A stretch of 64,000 nt of DNA from Schistosoma mansoni. Its lineage: Eukaryota > Platyhelminthes > Trematoda > Strigeidida > Schistosomatidae. This document shows, one piece after another, positions 48,395 through 61,809 of this stretch. The stretch is taken from assembly GCF_000237925.1 (NCBI RefSeq), contig NW_017386043.1:682001-746000 (forward strand), in the 5' to 3' direction. Below the pieces are notes generated by a model. That model saw nothing but the letters and a program-made list of their open reading frames with translations, was not told where the DNA came from and ran no database searches. Both the position numbers and the translations under genes were made by a program. Position 1 is the stretch's first letter. Every line of letters starts with the position of its first letter.

Positions 48395-50755
48395 CCGCTT
48401 CTAACTCCGCCTGTAGTCCCTCCGTGGGTTACTGCCGGTCCCAAGCCCGGATAAAGGAGGAGGGTTAAGTATGGGGTTAGCGACCCCATCCCATAGAAAA
48501 CTAACTCGCTAAAAAACGCTCACCAGAAAAGTTATTCAAACCATTTAACCTCTGCCCCGGGAGTTAGAAGGGCTTCATGTAGAAGAGTTATAACGCTCAT
48601 GGTGAAAGCCGAGTTCCTTCGGAAGCCACGAGGTCTACGCCCCTTCTGACAGCCAGAGCAACCAATCATCTAGGCACATGAAATGCTCGTACAGTGTGGC
48701 AGACCGGGAGAGTCTTTCAAATTGCTGCAGAAATGAAAATAATACAACCTGGAGATGCTTGAGATCAATGAAACACATCCGACACAGGTTGAACAACGAC
48801 TATCTTCAGGGGAGCCTCTGTTATACTCCAGCTATGAAGAGGAAAATGCCCTACATACACGAGGAGTTGCATTGGTGCTTTCCAGACAAGCACAAGAAGC
48901 ATGTGGGATTTAATTTGTCCTACATATATACTGCTAGAACTGTAAACGCGATACTGGCGATACCAGAGTCTATGTGAAGGCTATAGTCAGAACAAGGACA
49001 GCCTGGCTTTAAACTTTATCTGTATTTAAACATGAAAACAATTAGATTAGTACAATAATTAAAGAATTACTGTCATTTAGTGAAACGCACAAACATACCG
49101 ACCAGTATTGCGTGTCTTATCGAAATAAATAAAATTTATGAGTCACATTATTATAATAGGACAATAATGTCTTTCGATTGGTAGGTCACATGCAACAGGG
49201 ATATTTTACAGACACATCAGACCAGATCAACGTGGTGGCAGCCTTAGCAACGATTTGATTGGTCGGTTATGGACACAACTAACAATGCGCTTAAGGGATG
49301 GGAATCTCATGGACCAAGGATCATCAAAGCCTTCTGCAAAACAAAGAGGGAGGGCATCACAATGAACGTCATCCAATGCTATGCATCTACCAACGATTAC
49401 AATAATGACGTTAAAGATCAATTCTACTGTAGTCTGCAGTCAATCGTCGAGAAGTGCCCAACAAAGGACCTGACCATTCTGATGGGAGATTTAAATGCCA
49501 AGATTGGAGTGAATATGAAGACATCATGGGACGACATGGACTAGGAGAAAAGAACGAAAATGGTGAGAGATTTGCAAATCTATGTGCCTTCAACAAGCTG
49601 GTCATAAGTGGTACTATATTCCCACATAAACGCATTCACAAAGCCACATGGACTTCACCGGATCACATTACGCAGAACCAAATTGACCATATCTTCATCA
49701 ACAAAAAGTTCAGGAGAACGATGGAGGATGTGAGAACCAGGAGAGGAGCTGATATAGCATCAGATCATCATTTTCTGGTCGCCAAGATGAAATTAAAATT
49801 TAAGAAGCACTGGACATCAGGGCGGACAACATCACAAAAGTTTAATACGACTTTTCTTCGGAATACTGACAAACTCAAGATAGCCCTCAACAATAAGTTC
49901 CGGGCCTTTCATGAGCTACTCAATGGAGAGGGAACTACTATGGAGAGCAACTGGAAAGGTATCAAGGAGGCAATCATTTCAACATGTCTGGAGGTTATGG
50001 GCCACAAGAAGCACCATCACAAGGAATGGATCACTGTTGGTACATTGGATAAGGTTGAAGAAAGGAGGAACAAGAAGGCGGCGATCAATACCAGCCGAAC
50101 AAGAGCAGAAAAAGCCAAGGCACAAGCCAAATACACAGAAGTAAACAGGCAAGTGAAGAGGAGCATCAGAACCGACAGACGTGAATATGTGGAAGACTTA
50201 GCAATGACAGCGGAAAAGGCTGTAGGATAACGAAACATGAAACAACTGTATGACACAAACAAAGAAACTCGCTGGAAATTACAGTAAGCCAGAATGACCG
50301 GTAAAAAGCAGGGAGGGTAAGGTGATCACCAACATTGAAGAACAACAAAACAGGTGGGTAGAACACTTCAAAGAACTCTTGAATCAACCAGCTCCATTGA
50401 ACCCACCTAACATCGAAGCGGCACCCACTGACCACAGATGTTTATTAACAGTTGTTTACGCAAAATACTTCGGATCCGTTGGCCAAACTCTATCAGCAAC
50501 AACCTACTGAGGGTGAGAACAAACCAGATTTCACTCGGCGAAGGAAGAAATTAGGAAGAAGCACTGGAAATGGATAGGACACACATTGAGGAAATCACCC
50601 AACTGCTTCACAAGACAAGCCGAGAAATGGAGACAGAGATGAGAAGAATTAACAAAAGTTGGATACGACTAGGGAGGGAGGGCCATGACAGAGTGGGTTG
50701 GAGAATTCTGGTCGGCGGCCTATGCTCCATTGTGAGTAACAGGCGTAAGTAATTA
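48395..50755 (+). mobile_element. RTE-like (SR2-type) element with reverse transcriptase deleted
   Basis: From about 48395 a GC-richer leader (GGTCCCAAGCCCGGATAAAG, GGGTTAGCGACCCCATCCC) typical of an RTE 5' UTR is followed, after an unexplained 300-base stretch, by endonuclease (49269-49544, MNVIQCYASTNDYNNDVKDQ, LMGDLNAKIG). The endonuclease C-terminus and linker follow in another frame (49454-50230, NQIDHIFINKKFRRTM, SDHHFLV). Near 50440 the frame jumps straight to the C-terminal region ([26 protein letters not shown]-type; RILVGGLCSI), so the whole reverse transcriptase is missing. It ends at GTAACAGGCGTAAGTAATTAAG. Confidence 0.82.
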
Positions 50756-50829
50756 AGTGGCCGCTTTTATGCAGTACTGAAGTTTAGGACGAACGGATGC
50801 TGTGTACAAAGTCAAAAAGGTTTTATCAT

Positions 50830-51560
50830 CAACATGGCCCAATGTGTTCACCATTAGGTTCTAAGACCTATGGCAGCTATTGCACAAGAGTGTGCTGTAG
50901 TATTTAAGTATTGGCTAACGATGATTGCTTGGTAATTAAGTCTGGACAACTGGTAGCCCAGTGTTTTTCACCGTGTAGGTACCTTGGTGATCAATATACA
51001 TCATAATGCACTTGTAAGCATCTGCAGGCTACCGCCATATTTGAGACCATCAAGATAATTTCTCCAGGTTATTTTGATGCTATAAACTACCACCTTCACG
51101 TCTTGTCGCTCTCCATATCTTGACATCGTGAGAATATGACGGAACCGATGATGATAGGAGAATAGGAAGGTCATTTGCACACAAGATGAACGACACTGGC
51201 CCCCAAGTTTTACCCTGAAGTACTCCGCTAAGTACGGTTTCCTAGCTAGACAAAGTTACGTTCACCCGTATTCTTTGTTGACGCCCAACTGGGAAGTCTT
51301 TCATCCATAATAATAGGTTGCCTCCAACCCCTACATTGCCTAACTTATGTAACAGCCAGTTGAGAGGAACTTTGTCGCAAGCTGTGCTTAAGTTAATGTA
51401 GGCTATGTATATAGGTAACTTCTGGTCCTTAAGAGCACACCAGCTTTCACGAGCCATTAATAAGTTAGTGAAACAGGAATAATGTATTCTAAAACCATGC
51501 TGATCCGGTTTGCAAATGCCTTTATTTTGATTTATCGCCCGAGCTTGTAAGTGTAGTACA
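50830..51560 (-). mobile_element. CR1-like reverse transcriptase fragment
   Basis: Minus-strand frame 51457-51242 has YIAYINLSTACDKVPLNWLL, the palm region with the catalytic Asp changed (INLSTACDKV for a DF-KAFDKV pattern), then a mutated QG and CANDLPILL in place of YADD. Decayed and isolated. Confidence 0.75.
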
Positions 51561-51979
51561 GTTCAACTTTTGGGGTGTAAATAATCAAGCATCTGCAACA
51601 AAATATTCATTGGGAGGATAAAAACTAGCTACGGCATCTAGGAATCATGAGGATCAAACGAAGCCTATACTAAAACTCGTCAGACCATATTTCCATGTTG
51701 GCTTAATTCCTCCTCTCTTACTCAAGCGATATATGGTTTGAAATCATTTTACAGTACTTTTGGTTGGGCACGAGCGTAAGATAAAGGTACGCTTTTGATT
51801 GAAATTATCTCTGTTTTGCTACCAGCAACAATCTGTTGGCTTCACTCGCAAATGAAAACTACTTCTTTCATCAGATTTCAGTATAAATCCAGGTGTGCAT
51901 CGAATTAGGACCAGTTAAGAAGAATAACGGTGTGACAGTAACGAAAATATTTGCGGACAATATTATAGTGTCTTAAATT

Positions 51980-52760
51980 ATGTGGGTTTCCTCACAACCT
52001 AAAGTCGAAGAATCAATGGCAAAACATATTGACAGTCTTCGGAATTATTATTCTAAAGAAAACGAGGCTGTTTTGCAATATATCGATAGACTGAACCATC
52101 AAACATGTCCCCGAACAGTTAGTATCTATTCTACCTACAGTAATGATGATAGAGAAGAGTGTGGGATCATCGATGCTACTGTGTGAGTACTCCTTCTGGA
52201 TATTGGAGATATCCGACAATGTTTTTATGGAATCGTGAGAATTAATCATATATACAACCTGAAGAATTGACCGATTTTTATAAATCATATGTAACAGTGC
52301 TGTTATCAAGACTTTCGTAATAGACTGTGAGTAAGATTATCCAAACAACTTATCAACAAGCCAATATTATGTTGAGCGATTTTTAGTGGTTGCTCTGCCT
52401 TCGGAATATAGTAAAATCCGTGCAAAATCACACAGAAGGAATATATCTGGATGGATCTATAGTGACCGAGACGACCAGATGAGAATGCCTGTAATACAGT
52501 TAAGGATGCACAAGTATTCGGAGTTTAACAACGTTTTAACGCGTAACACCATTATGATCAAGGTATGCCAAGTCAGTCGAATCAGAAGTCAGGAATGAGG
52601 ATATTCGAAGATATATTTGAAAAGCTATCAATATTTCAAGAAGCGTTTGGTCTGTGCTGGCTAACGGTTGTAGATGATGCGTATCAGGGCGTCAACACTC
52701 GTGATTTGGCGTGTGTGCGTGACCAAGTGCCCTCAGCCATATGTGTCCGGCAAAACTAAC
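51980..52760 (+). other. Unrecognised stretch with mildly protein-like frames
   Basis: Frames 51980-52186 (EESMAKHIDSLRNYYSKENE), about 52190-52340 (STPSGYWRYPTMFLWNREN, one stop) and 52386-52598 (NISGWIYSDRDDQMRMPVIQ) read like diverged coding sequence in shifting frames. I match them to no family. Could be a decayed gene or retroelement gag, or chance. Confidence 0.2.
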
Positions 52761-55420
52761 GAGGTCATCATCAATGTCAAAGACACAGAACTATTTAATT
52801 GGGGGACTTTTTGCAGCTTCATAGTTGTTTCGTAGAGATTGTTGACGATGAGTACCTTAGAGTTGAACAGGAATAGTGTGTGTTGTCTAACTTACGTCAA
52901 AATCGCATCTCGTGATTGGTACTTATTCTGAATTACCCTATGGTGTCAGACCAATGAGGCTTTTTTGTTGAGTGTATAGAATAAATAAAATTTCACAAGA
53001 GGGGTTTTATATTTTAGGTTTATCATGTCAGAGGAATACAGAGTACGGTCACACTACCATACGAGTAGATCAAATCCGTGTATTCATTATTGTGCGACAG
53101 GTTTCCTTGACTCCGTAGATATTAAGCATATAATTTAACGTTCACTGATCAGTCCTTTAACTTGTAACCGGTCTGCTTTGATGAATGATCTAGATAGTAC
53201 CCTTCCTGTTAGTAAATATCTTAGGGTCGCCCATTATCTAGTTCGAAGGAGCGCATAACAGTTGGCAAAAGAGTGTATCCTAGTCACATAGCATCCATCA
53301 TTCGGTACTGAACCGGCTCTTTGTTCAGTGCTTCCAGTAAAATCGAAAAGGATTTACACCTTAATCAAATAATATTTCGATCACTACTTTTTGAACTCTT
53401 TCGGTCCTCTATATTTTTCTTGGATTAGACGGCATGGTGAGTTTTTGTTGTGATTTCAAGTAAATAGGTAAAACATCCTGAACATTTTTGCGGATCCTTT
53501 GATCTAGAGCATTGTTAGAAATACTGTTTGGTAGTCTGTACACTTGAAAACAAAACTGAAAATGTGATAGTGTCAAACAATTGTGAGCGATACGTTCTTA
53601 CTTATCTGATGTTTGGCTTACGTAAGAGATAAAACTGAGGCTAAAAATGCACCTTTGTGTATAGAATCGAACTACTAAGACAAAGCATTGGATAATTGCC
53701 CCCAAATAACTAAGAAGCCGACCCACAATTCGCATTCCATACATCTATCCTCCTATTAGTCTCGGAGATTTGTACTAATGATGCTATCAGTGAAAATGAT
53801 TTAAAGACCATCAAGTGTTATTTAATTATATCGAGTTATCTCGGTTTAATGCTAACTTGTTGGCTTTAATTAGATCTTAAATGTTCGCCCTTCGTCAGTC
53901 GTTGCAAGCTATACAAATCAGATCACCATCTTTATTATTTTATTGTTTCATGGACATTTATTTTGGTAAAGTTTTTGTCGTTTGATCTGGTCAGCAAGTA
54001 TTGTTCGGGATTAGTGTTGCGATTAAAACTTAGTTTATGATCTGTCAGTCTTGTGTTGAAAGTTTTGATAATCGGCACGTAGTTCCGCAATCCCAGTATC
54101 TAGAAATAATCTTACTCATGAGACCGGTAGCTACAAACCACACCGACATCATCCTAAGTTTCAGTTGTTGACCTTCAGTTAAACTATCCTCGACGGTTGT
54201 TAGTTGATATGGTCTCTAACTTCTGCTTTAGTTTCTGTTTTTTTTTTCAGTACTAGTTCAACGGTTTGTTTCTGTCTACTAAACGTAGTTCACGTGCCTA
54301 ATGGTTACTTTGTGTACCAAATAGTGTCTGAAGCCTATCGCCTGAACGAAACCACAACCTATGAACAGTTGGGGTTTGTTTTTGCTTCCTACACACGACG
54401 ATGTCTGTGTGTGCTTTGGCTTAAGAGTGGATGACTGTGGGTTCATTGAGCAACCCCAATGACAATAATATAATCGAGCTGTCCATTGCCTTATCGGATT
54501 AATGTGATAATGGGGCTATGGAAAATGAACTTAATTGTAGTGGCCAATCGGTGTTTATTTAGCTGGGTCACATGACATTAAACATTCGGAAGGTAGTATA
54601 CTACAATTTGTGGAACATTTGTAGTTATAGAGAGCATTAATATGCAGATTTACAATAACCTACTAAGGAAGTAGATAAAGATCAGTTTAGCTGAGAATCT
54701 TTGCTGCCGACCAAAGATTTTTGGAGTTATAGACTAGTCGAAAATTGGTGCAAACCATTCCCTGAGTGTATTTACTGGGCTAGTCCACAGCAACATAGGA
54801 CCTAATAACCTAGTTTCTCATTGTAAAGTAACTGTTACAGAGACTATTGGTGTAGAAAAAAGAAAGTCGGATTTGAGATGTATAGCAGGAAACAGAGAAG
54901 CTTGTGATGGGTTTGGCAGTTTGACCATACAACAAGAATCGGATTATGGAATAAAGATACAACTGTATTTCGATTGTTTGAAAGATGTTTGTGAGTGAAG
55001 CGATTTCAGGTTGCACGACAGCAATAACCACATACCAATGAGGATTGGTAATGAATATGTTGGTAAAAATCACCCCAACTACTTGAGAAGTGAAACAATT
55101 ATAAGCGGAGTATTTATATGCGTTATTCCAGTAAGGTCTCAATGTTCTATGCAACAAGACGCGTATATATTAATGGATAGAAAATCTGGTTAGACATCAA
55201 TCGATACTGGTTTAGCTCATCAGCTGGGAACCATAAAAGTTGAAGAAGACTTCATGATAATTAAAAGTATTCAAATTGTTGTGCTAAGAAATCCCGAAAT
55301 AGTGCAATTTAAGTCAGACAGAACTAGATGGACATAAATGAATGTATTATGTGTGGAATCGGTACAAAGGAGTCTTCAGTTAGTCTGTTCGGCGATGCAT
55401 TGGGTATATACTCTGTATGA
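52760..55420. other. Non-coding stretch, nothing recognised
   Basis: Short frames only (76 codons at 54204-54434, 115 on the minus strand at 55157-54810) without recognisable motifs. Confidence 0.5.
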
Positions 55421-55424
55421 TTTA

Positions 55425-55640
55425 GAATGAGATTAACTGGTCTAAAAAGTTGATGATGCCTATCAACGCTCAGAGTGTCTACATGCACTTTGGGGATGCA
55501 AAAGTATATAGGTACAGTATCGAGGAAGTGCCTGTACCCATGGTCCAGTCTCACAAGGATATTGGAGTGACAGTGAGCCATGATCTTGAGACCACCAATA
55601 TCCACCACATTTTTCAAATCTGAATTTCTGTTTTTAGTCC
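55425..55640 (+). mobile_element. CR1-like reverse transcriptase C-terminal fragment
   Basis: Bases match 16660-16815 of the CR1-like element (GCAAAAGTATATAGGTAC, GTCTCACAAGGATATTGG, CAGTGAGCCATGATCTTGAG). The frame reads LMMPINAQSVYMHFGDAKVY, then SHKDIGVTVSHDLE. Confidence 0.75.
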
Positions 55641-56275
55641 CAAACAATCGACTGCTTAGGCGATCCTCCTCAGTCTTTGATACCCGAGGAGGGGTTGTTC
55701 TTTCCTCACGTTTTTGAAAGTATTTTTGGCCATGCGCGTGGTTGACTTGGGACCAAACTTTCGGTTATGCCAAATGAACTGTTCAAACCGTTTGAACATC
55801 TGTGACCTAGGGCGCGGTTGTCGTGGTCACCTCAGCACTATAGGTACCTAGAATCCAACTACTTTTCATCCGAAGGATTACCACAAACCACAAAAAAGTG
55901 AAAAATATACACCAGCAAATATTTGAACATTAATAGAGTACAATGAGAGGCATTTGAGTTTTTCATATATGAAATCTGGTTTCAGAAGAAACTTGCAATG
56001 ACTTCAAACAACAGGTAAACAATAATGAATTAAGCATTGCGATACGGCTTATTCAAAAAGATTTAACGTAAAGTTACATTAGCCTTGACATTGTTTGTTT
56101 TAAACTATAGACAAAACAGAGTGTATTAAAGCTTATTAAAACAAAAATAACTGTCACTTTATTTTCAAACATTTTTAGTGGCCGATTAACTAGAAAAATA
56201 AGATAATCTTGAAATTGAACGTGAAAAGTTCGTCTAATATAAGATTTGGGGCAACTATCTCACATATGGCTTCGA

Positions 56276-56334
56276 CCAATTAGCGTTCGACTTATCTAAT
56301 TCATGGCCACATCAAACGGGAGATGTCGTCCAAT
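56276..56334 (+). promoter_or_regulatory. Two CCAAT boxes of the histone H3 promoter
   Basis: CCAAT at 56276-56280 and again at 56330-56334, 20 to 80 bases upstream of the TATA box, in the orientation common for histone promoters. Confidence 0.6.
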
Positions 56335-56354
56335 CACAATTTTGACCATACTAG

Positions 56355-56808
<454 letters not shown>

Positions 56809-56845
56809 GCCGACCTATGGAAAGACCGACCTGTGAACGCCAAAC

Positions 56846-56861
56846 GGCCCTTTTTAGGGCC
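56846..56861 (+). terminator. Histone mRNA 3' stem-loop of H3
   Basis: GGCCCT-TTTT-AGGGCC, a perfect 6-bp stem and 4-base loop 38 bases after the stop codon. This is the SLBP binding element that replaces the poly(A) tail in replication-dependent histone mRNAs. Confidence 0.95.
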
Positions 56862-56869
56862 ACACAACT

Positions 56870-59800
56870 TGATTTTGTATCCCTTTTCTATTCACTGGTA
56901 CATCATAAGGAGATCGGGGGTCTAATCGACTAGTTATTTCGTTAAACGCGATCGTGACTTGCTTGTTCTGTTCGTTTGGTGCTAGCCTGACTTGGTTATG
57001 TTTAGATAGCTTAACAGTAAGACAACTGATTGCAAGTCTATTGTTTATACCAGCAGTACGAATTTAAAGGGAAATATAGCACGTCATAGTGCATGATTTC
57101 TGGATAGGTTTGAGACAGGCTTCGTTTACTACATAGGGTCATGCGTCCGGTAGAGTTGCGTTTCGAAATTAAGTTTTTTGGTAGGAAGGCATCGGGCCAT
57201 TGTAGTTCGGCTTTCCTGAGTTATCTTAGAATACAACCATGAACAGTCGAGGGTATACGACTGCTGCTTAGTTTCTTATATTGTCTCACGGTCCTTAAGA
57301 TTAGTGACTAGATTTCTTTCATCAGTGGCTTCGATCAATGTTACCATTAAGGTGCGATATACAATCCTCAGCACGATGTATTGTCTTACAAATAAAGTAG
57401 GGTAGAGGTAAGAGTTGGTAAAAGTATCACAATCTTTCCAGTTATGTACGTTATTGAATCGATCAGCTCTAACCTGCTGGTCATGTCGTTGAGCTGCTTA
57501 GTCAATGGCCAAGTGCTAACAGGATATACAAGGAGGAAGATAAAAAATAAAGGGATCTCAGTATATGCAAGACTAGATGTCTGTTCACATCCATATGAAT
57601 TTCGACCTCAAGATTCTTTACACCCCGTTAATTGCTCCAGCACTCCACAATGGCTCGTTACCTGCGTGTTGACTTAGTAGTAACTGCATGGTCTTTAAAA
57701 TAGCTGTAGCAGACCGCTGACATTACCCAGTGGTGAGAAGGGGATTTCATTTTATGACCATACGATTATTACATAGCGTACTATCACACAAGGGTCAAAG
57801 AATACTTATGCAAATATGGGCTGTTTAATTCAAATCAGCCGCTGGAGTTGCTCCAACAATCCCCCCACGCGACTGAAAAGTCGATGCCAGCATTTGGCGC
57901 ACTCCAATCATATTTCTACAATAGGTTACGGAAACCGAGCGTCTACCAGGCCGTATAACCATACACTTAGCAAGCATTATGCCGCGAATAAACCCTACAC
58001 TGAGTAGACATTATTGTTGAAGAGGCGGTAGCGAGCCCAACCCATCGTCAGCCATATATTGCAGGATCTCTCGCTGAATGTATACGCTATCTTCAGGGAA
58101 CTGCGCTAACCTGTGTGGGGGGCTTCTAGCATGCATAATAAGTGTAGAAAACCTTATGCAAATAAGTCCTACTAAACTAACGCTTATTTACTCCGCAACC
58201 GTATAATCGAGTGCGAAGCTACACTAGACTGCTCTATCTGGCTTCGCTTATGTTTCGAGCAAGGCATTTATCCTACTCACCGGGGATGGTGTATACACTG
58301 CCTATAAATCCCCAGCACGTATCATAGTCAAGAGCTTCTCGACTCAGCTTTGACCAAATGTATCGAATATATCCATCTCGAATGTTCTTTCAAAGAAATA
58401 AATTACGCTACAATACAGATGTAACCAAATTAATGACAAGTTATTTCATGGTGTTTGCATGATAACCGAATTCAGAAATAACAAGATCACTCACTACATA
58501 CCACTTCTGTCTTACTCTTACTCCCCACACAAATATTACCGCATTATGACGAAAACAAACTCTCAAAAGAGTCAATACCTTTACACTTTATTACGGTTAA
58601 CACAGTAAAAGACTCATGAAACAAGGAAAGTCCTCATAACTTATTAGATTCATAACTCCACCATCTGGTGATCTCGATCGTGTTTCGCAACATCCGTCAG
58701 TCATTCAGCATACTTTTGTATGTTGTGATATATTTCCGAAATAAGATATTGTCGCTACCAAACATGTAGCCATTTATTATCTGAAATGACTCTGCTACTG
58801 GTGACAATTGAAAATGCTCACCTATAGAGAAAAGTAGAAATTACGTCTTTGTGAATTATCCATTATAAACTAATTGGGAAAATACCAAAATATTCTAGTA
58901 AATGCATGCATTTTGGAGCACAGTAGGTTTTTAATATTATAATAAGTACAGAGACTGAAATCCGAAATACATGAAAACAAGCTGATTCCGCGAAAAAGCG
59001 AACACATCTTCCAATACTACTTATCTTTAATTCCGATGAGATACAAAAGGTAATGTAGCAGTATATCTGTGTGTACGAAAAGTCAGTAGATATATGAAAT
59101 TCAGCAGCTGCCCGGCATGAGTGTCCGCAATACAACGGTATAAAATACGAGCTACAGAATAGGAACATGGCTAGTATAAATTAAGGAACAGACTGCACAC
59201 AGAACAAGTCAACGTAAAAAGGATAGTTGACCGTTCTTAATTGATTCACTCTTTCATAATTACTTCACAAAATAACCTGGAATCACAAAAAGTGAACTGG
59301 AAAAAGAAATGAAATTGTGTCAACTAGTAATTTAAGGCGTTGAATACTTGGAGGCATCATTTTTGTGAGGAACCACGTATCCTAGTCTGCGAACTATACA
59401 AAGTTGATGTAAAACCAAATAAATAAAGACAAGTAGTGATTAAAATGTGACGACTAGGGAGTGCGCAACTAATTATTAACAGTAACTTGTGATAAACATA
59501 CATTGAGTCACATCACAAAGTTATATAGAAGCAGCAAGAGTCGAATCAATAGTTGTTTGAAAGTTCAAAACGTTAAGAACGAGACAGAAGAAGCTTTCAT
59601 ATCCAGTAGCAGTGGATCACCGATACCTCCAGGTAGGAAACTAGGCATGATTAACGATAACTGAGGAAGAAGGAATTAGTTTTCTCTAAAAGGGCTCCTA
59701 GAAAGTCGCTCGGACTAGTTCACCCGAATTCTAGCATTTGACTACTCTTAAGGAATAGGTGTGTCTACAGTCGGTTCTGCTGTTATGTTTCCAATTTCTG

Positions 59801-59900
59801 GGTATTGCCTTTAGGTTTTGTGTTGAGACTAAGTTCAAGGGGATGCCCAGAAGTGTTTACGATACTATATGTCATTAGGTCACCTTTAAGACGGCCGTAC
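56870..59900. other. Histone intergenic DNA, no gene recognised
   Basis: No H4, H2A or H2B reading frame in any of the six frames. Two ATGCAAAT octamers (57808-57815 and 58156-58163) and TATAAAT at 58303-58309 give a promoter-like look to 57.8-58.3 kb, but no histone frame follows. Confidence 0.55.
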
Positions 59901-59929
59901 TCTAATAGGTAAATGTTTAGTGACTGAAG

Positions 59930-60095
59930 CCTTTCATAAAACATGAATAAATTTATTAAACACCAAGAAACATAAAGAACATTAGAGATTGAAACTCAAT
60001 AACCCCAACGTTTCGCTTAAAAGCCTGGTCCTTGAGTATATCCTCCGGAAAAGCTAGGTGAATACTATCGGCGGGGGGGGGGTAAACGTAGGAAC
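59930..60095 (-). repeat. Possible retroelement 3' tail
   Basis: On the minus strand GCGAAACGTTGGGGTTATTG is followed by an A/T-rich tail ending TTAATAAATTTATTC, a layout like other element ends. A run of ten G (60073-60082) lies at its other side. Family not identified. Confidence 0.3.
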
Positions 60096-60296
60096 TAGTC
60101 ACCATTAATTGTTGGAATATCTAAAAATATAATTCCCTCTTTGAAGTCCCATATTTATTCGGACATCAACTATTCTGACTGTTCGTTCTCACAAAGAATA
60201 TAACTTGAAAAAGGATGAATTCCCGAAACAAAAAGCATGAAACTTTAAAACCGAATTGAAGTTTACAGTATTTGAAGATACTGTTCTTCGAGGAAT

Positions 60297-60780
60297 CAGT
60301 CAGTCAGTCACAACGTAGAACTTCGTACGTACGTACATCAGTTCGAGTTGACATACCACATTACCACAGAGATGAAATTGTCGATTCAAATCACATAGTG
60401 GTAGAAGTAGTAAGAGTATAAGCAGTAATTGGAAACATTAGGGGTTGAAGATGTTATTCAAGGAGTATAATACAGTGAAATAAATTTAGAAAGAGAAAAA
60501 GGATAGGGACATGAAGAATCCAGAAGATTAGGATTTGGGAGAACACAAAGAGTGAATGCACCTTCGCCATTGCAAACGATTTTGAGCCATGTCATTCAAG
60601 GTCTCTAACCATCGGTTGCTATCATCTCGCGAATCCCAACCAGGTAGTGTACACCAACCAACATGGCTCAGTCCACTTGTCAGTGACTTCATGGATTTCT
60701 GCAACGTTTTCGTCTGGACAACCCTAGTTTTCTTCCAACCCACCCCTACACCATAAAACATCGCTCGTCGAGAAATGGTT
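60297..60780 (-). mobile_element. RTE-like 3' end, antisense
   Basis: Tail TCAGTCAGTCAGTCACAACGTAGAAC at 60297, 3' UTR, then minus-strand frame 60761-60528 with SLTSGLSHVGWCTLPGWDSR and WLETLNDMAQNRLQW, the end of the coding region of the same family as 19.5-21.1 kb. 5' truncated. Confidence 0.8.
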
Positions 60781-61319
60781 CTGGTGTCAAAAACTAAAAC
60801 GGCTATCTGTGAGACAAAAACAGGACATCGTCTCTGTTAGCGATAAGAACTCATTCATTCCAAAAGACTTTCACTCACAGGAATCATTAAATATAAATTC
60901 TACGAGTTGATTTTGTAGATCGACAAAAGATTGTGCTAATTTCTAAAAGGTTTTGCTAGGGCTGTTATTGTTGACATCTCTTTATTAGAACACTCATATT
61001 TATCACTCGAGAATACTAATTCATTCCAGGGACAAAGTTGATAAGTGGGAGAGAAAACCGGTCGCTATTTAAAAAGGACAGTGCTATTTTTCCTCGTTGA
61101 GTAAATTCTATTGTTTTGATCGTTATTACGTATCAAGACCACTATTTATACTTTGATTGGATTTCTTTCAGTTAAAGTATTCGATTAGAGCATCATTTTT
61201 GGTTCCTAAATTAGTTTTATCACCGGTACTCTAGAGTACCTCGTTTTTTTTTCTATTGTGTCTGTCAGTACTTTGATCCTAACTATTTACAGTTTTTCTA
61301 CTTTTTGGTCAAAGATCAC

Positions 61320-61800
61320 TGTTCCCTCCTCAAATGACTGGAAGGTGCAATAAAAGCATTTGCCAGCGTCCAGGCTGTCGATATCCGTTGACCGCGACAT
61401 GCAGTGCGACGAGTACAAAGGCTGGTACCATGAAGTTCTGGAAGCTGAAACTGACCAAGCTAAACCTATTCCCACTGTCATATCGAAGAATCGGAGGCGA
61501 CTTGATTACAGTTTTCAAATTGCTTAGTGATAAATTTGCACCTGATATACCCTCATTCTTCTTGCCTCCCAAAACAGAAAATTTATGAGGACACTCCAAA
61601 AAAGTTCACAAGCCCAGAACGAATTACTTGTCAGCTAACTACCGACTTCCCCATCGAATCATCAACGAGTGGAATTCATTACCTCAGCACGTGGTTGAGG
61701 CTCCATCCGTCGACTGTTTCAAAAGAAAGCTGGATCAACTGAGAGACCATCATTGCCAGGACTAACACAGGCCATCAAGCCTCCTGTCCTTTCCAAACTG
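61320..61800 (+). mobile_element. CR1-like 3' fragment
   Basis: Plus-strand frame with LNLFPLSYRRIGGDLITVFK, LLSDKFAPDIPSFFLPPKTE, then after a frameshift HSKKVHKPRTN and RIINEWNSLPQHVVEAPSVD. This is the domain after the reverse transcriptase of CR1-like elements; 5' truncated. Confidence 0.82.
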
Positions 61801-61809
61801 AAACGTGCA

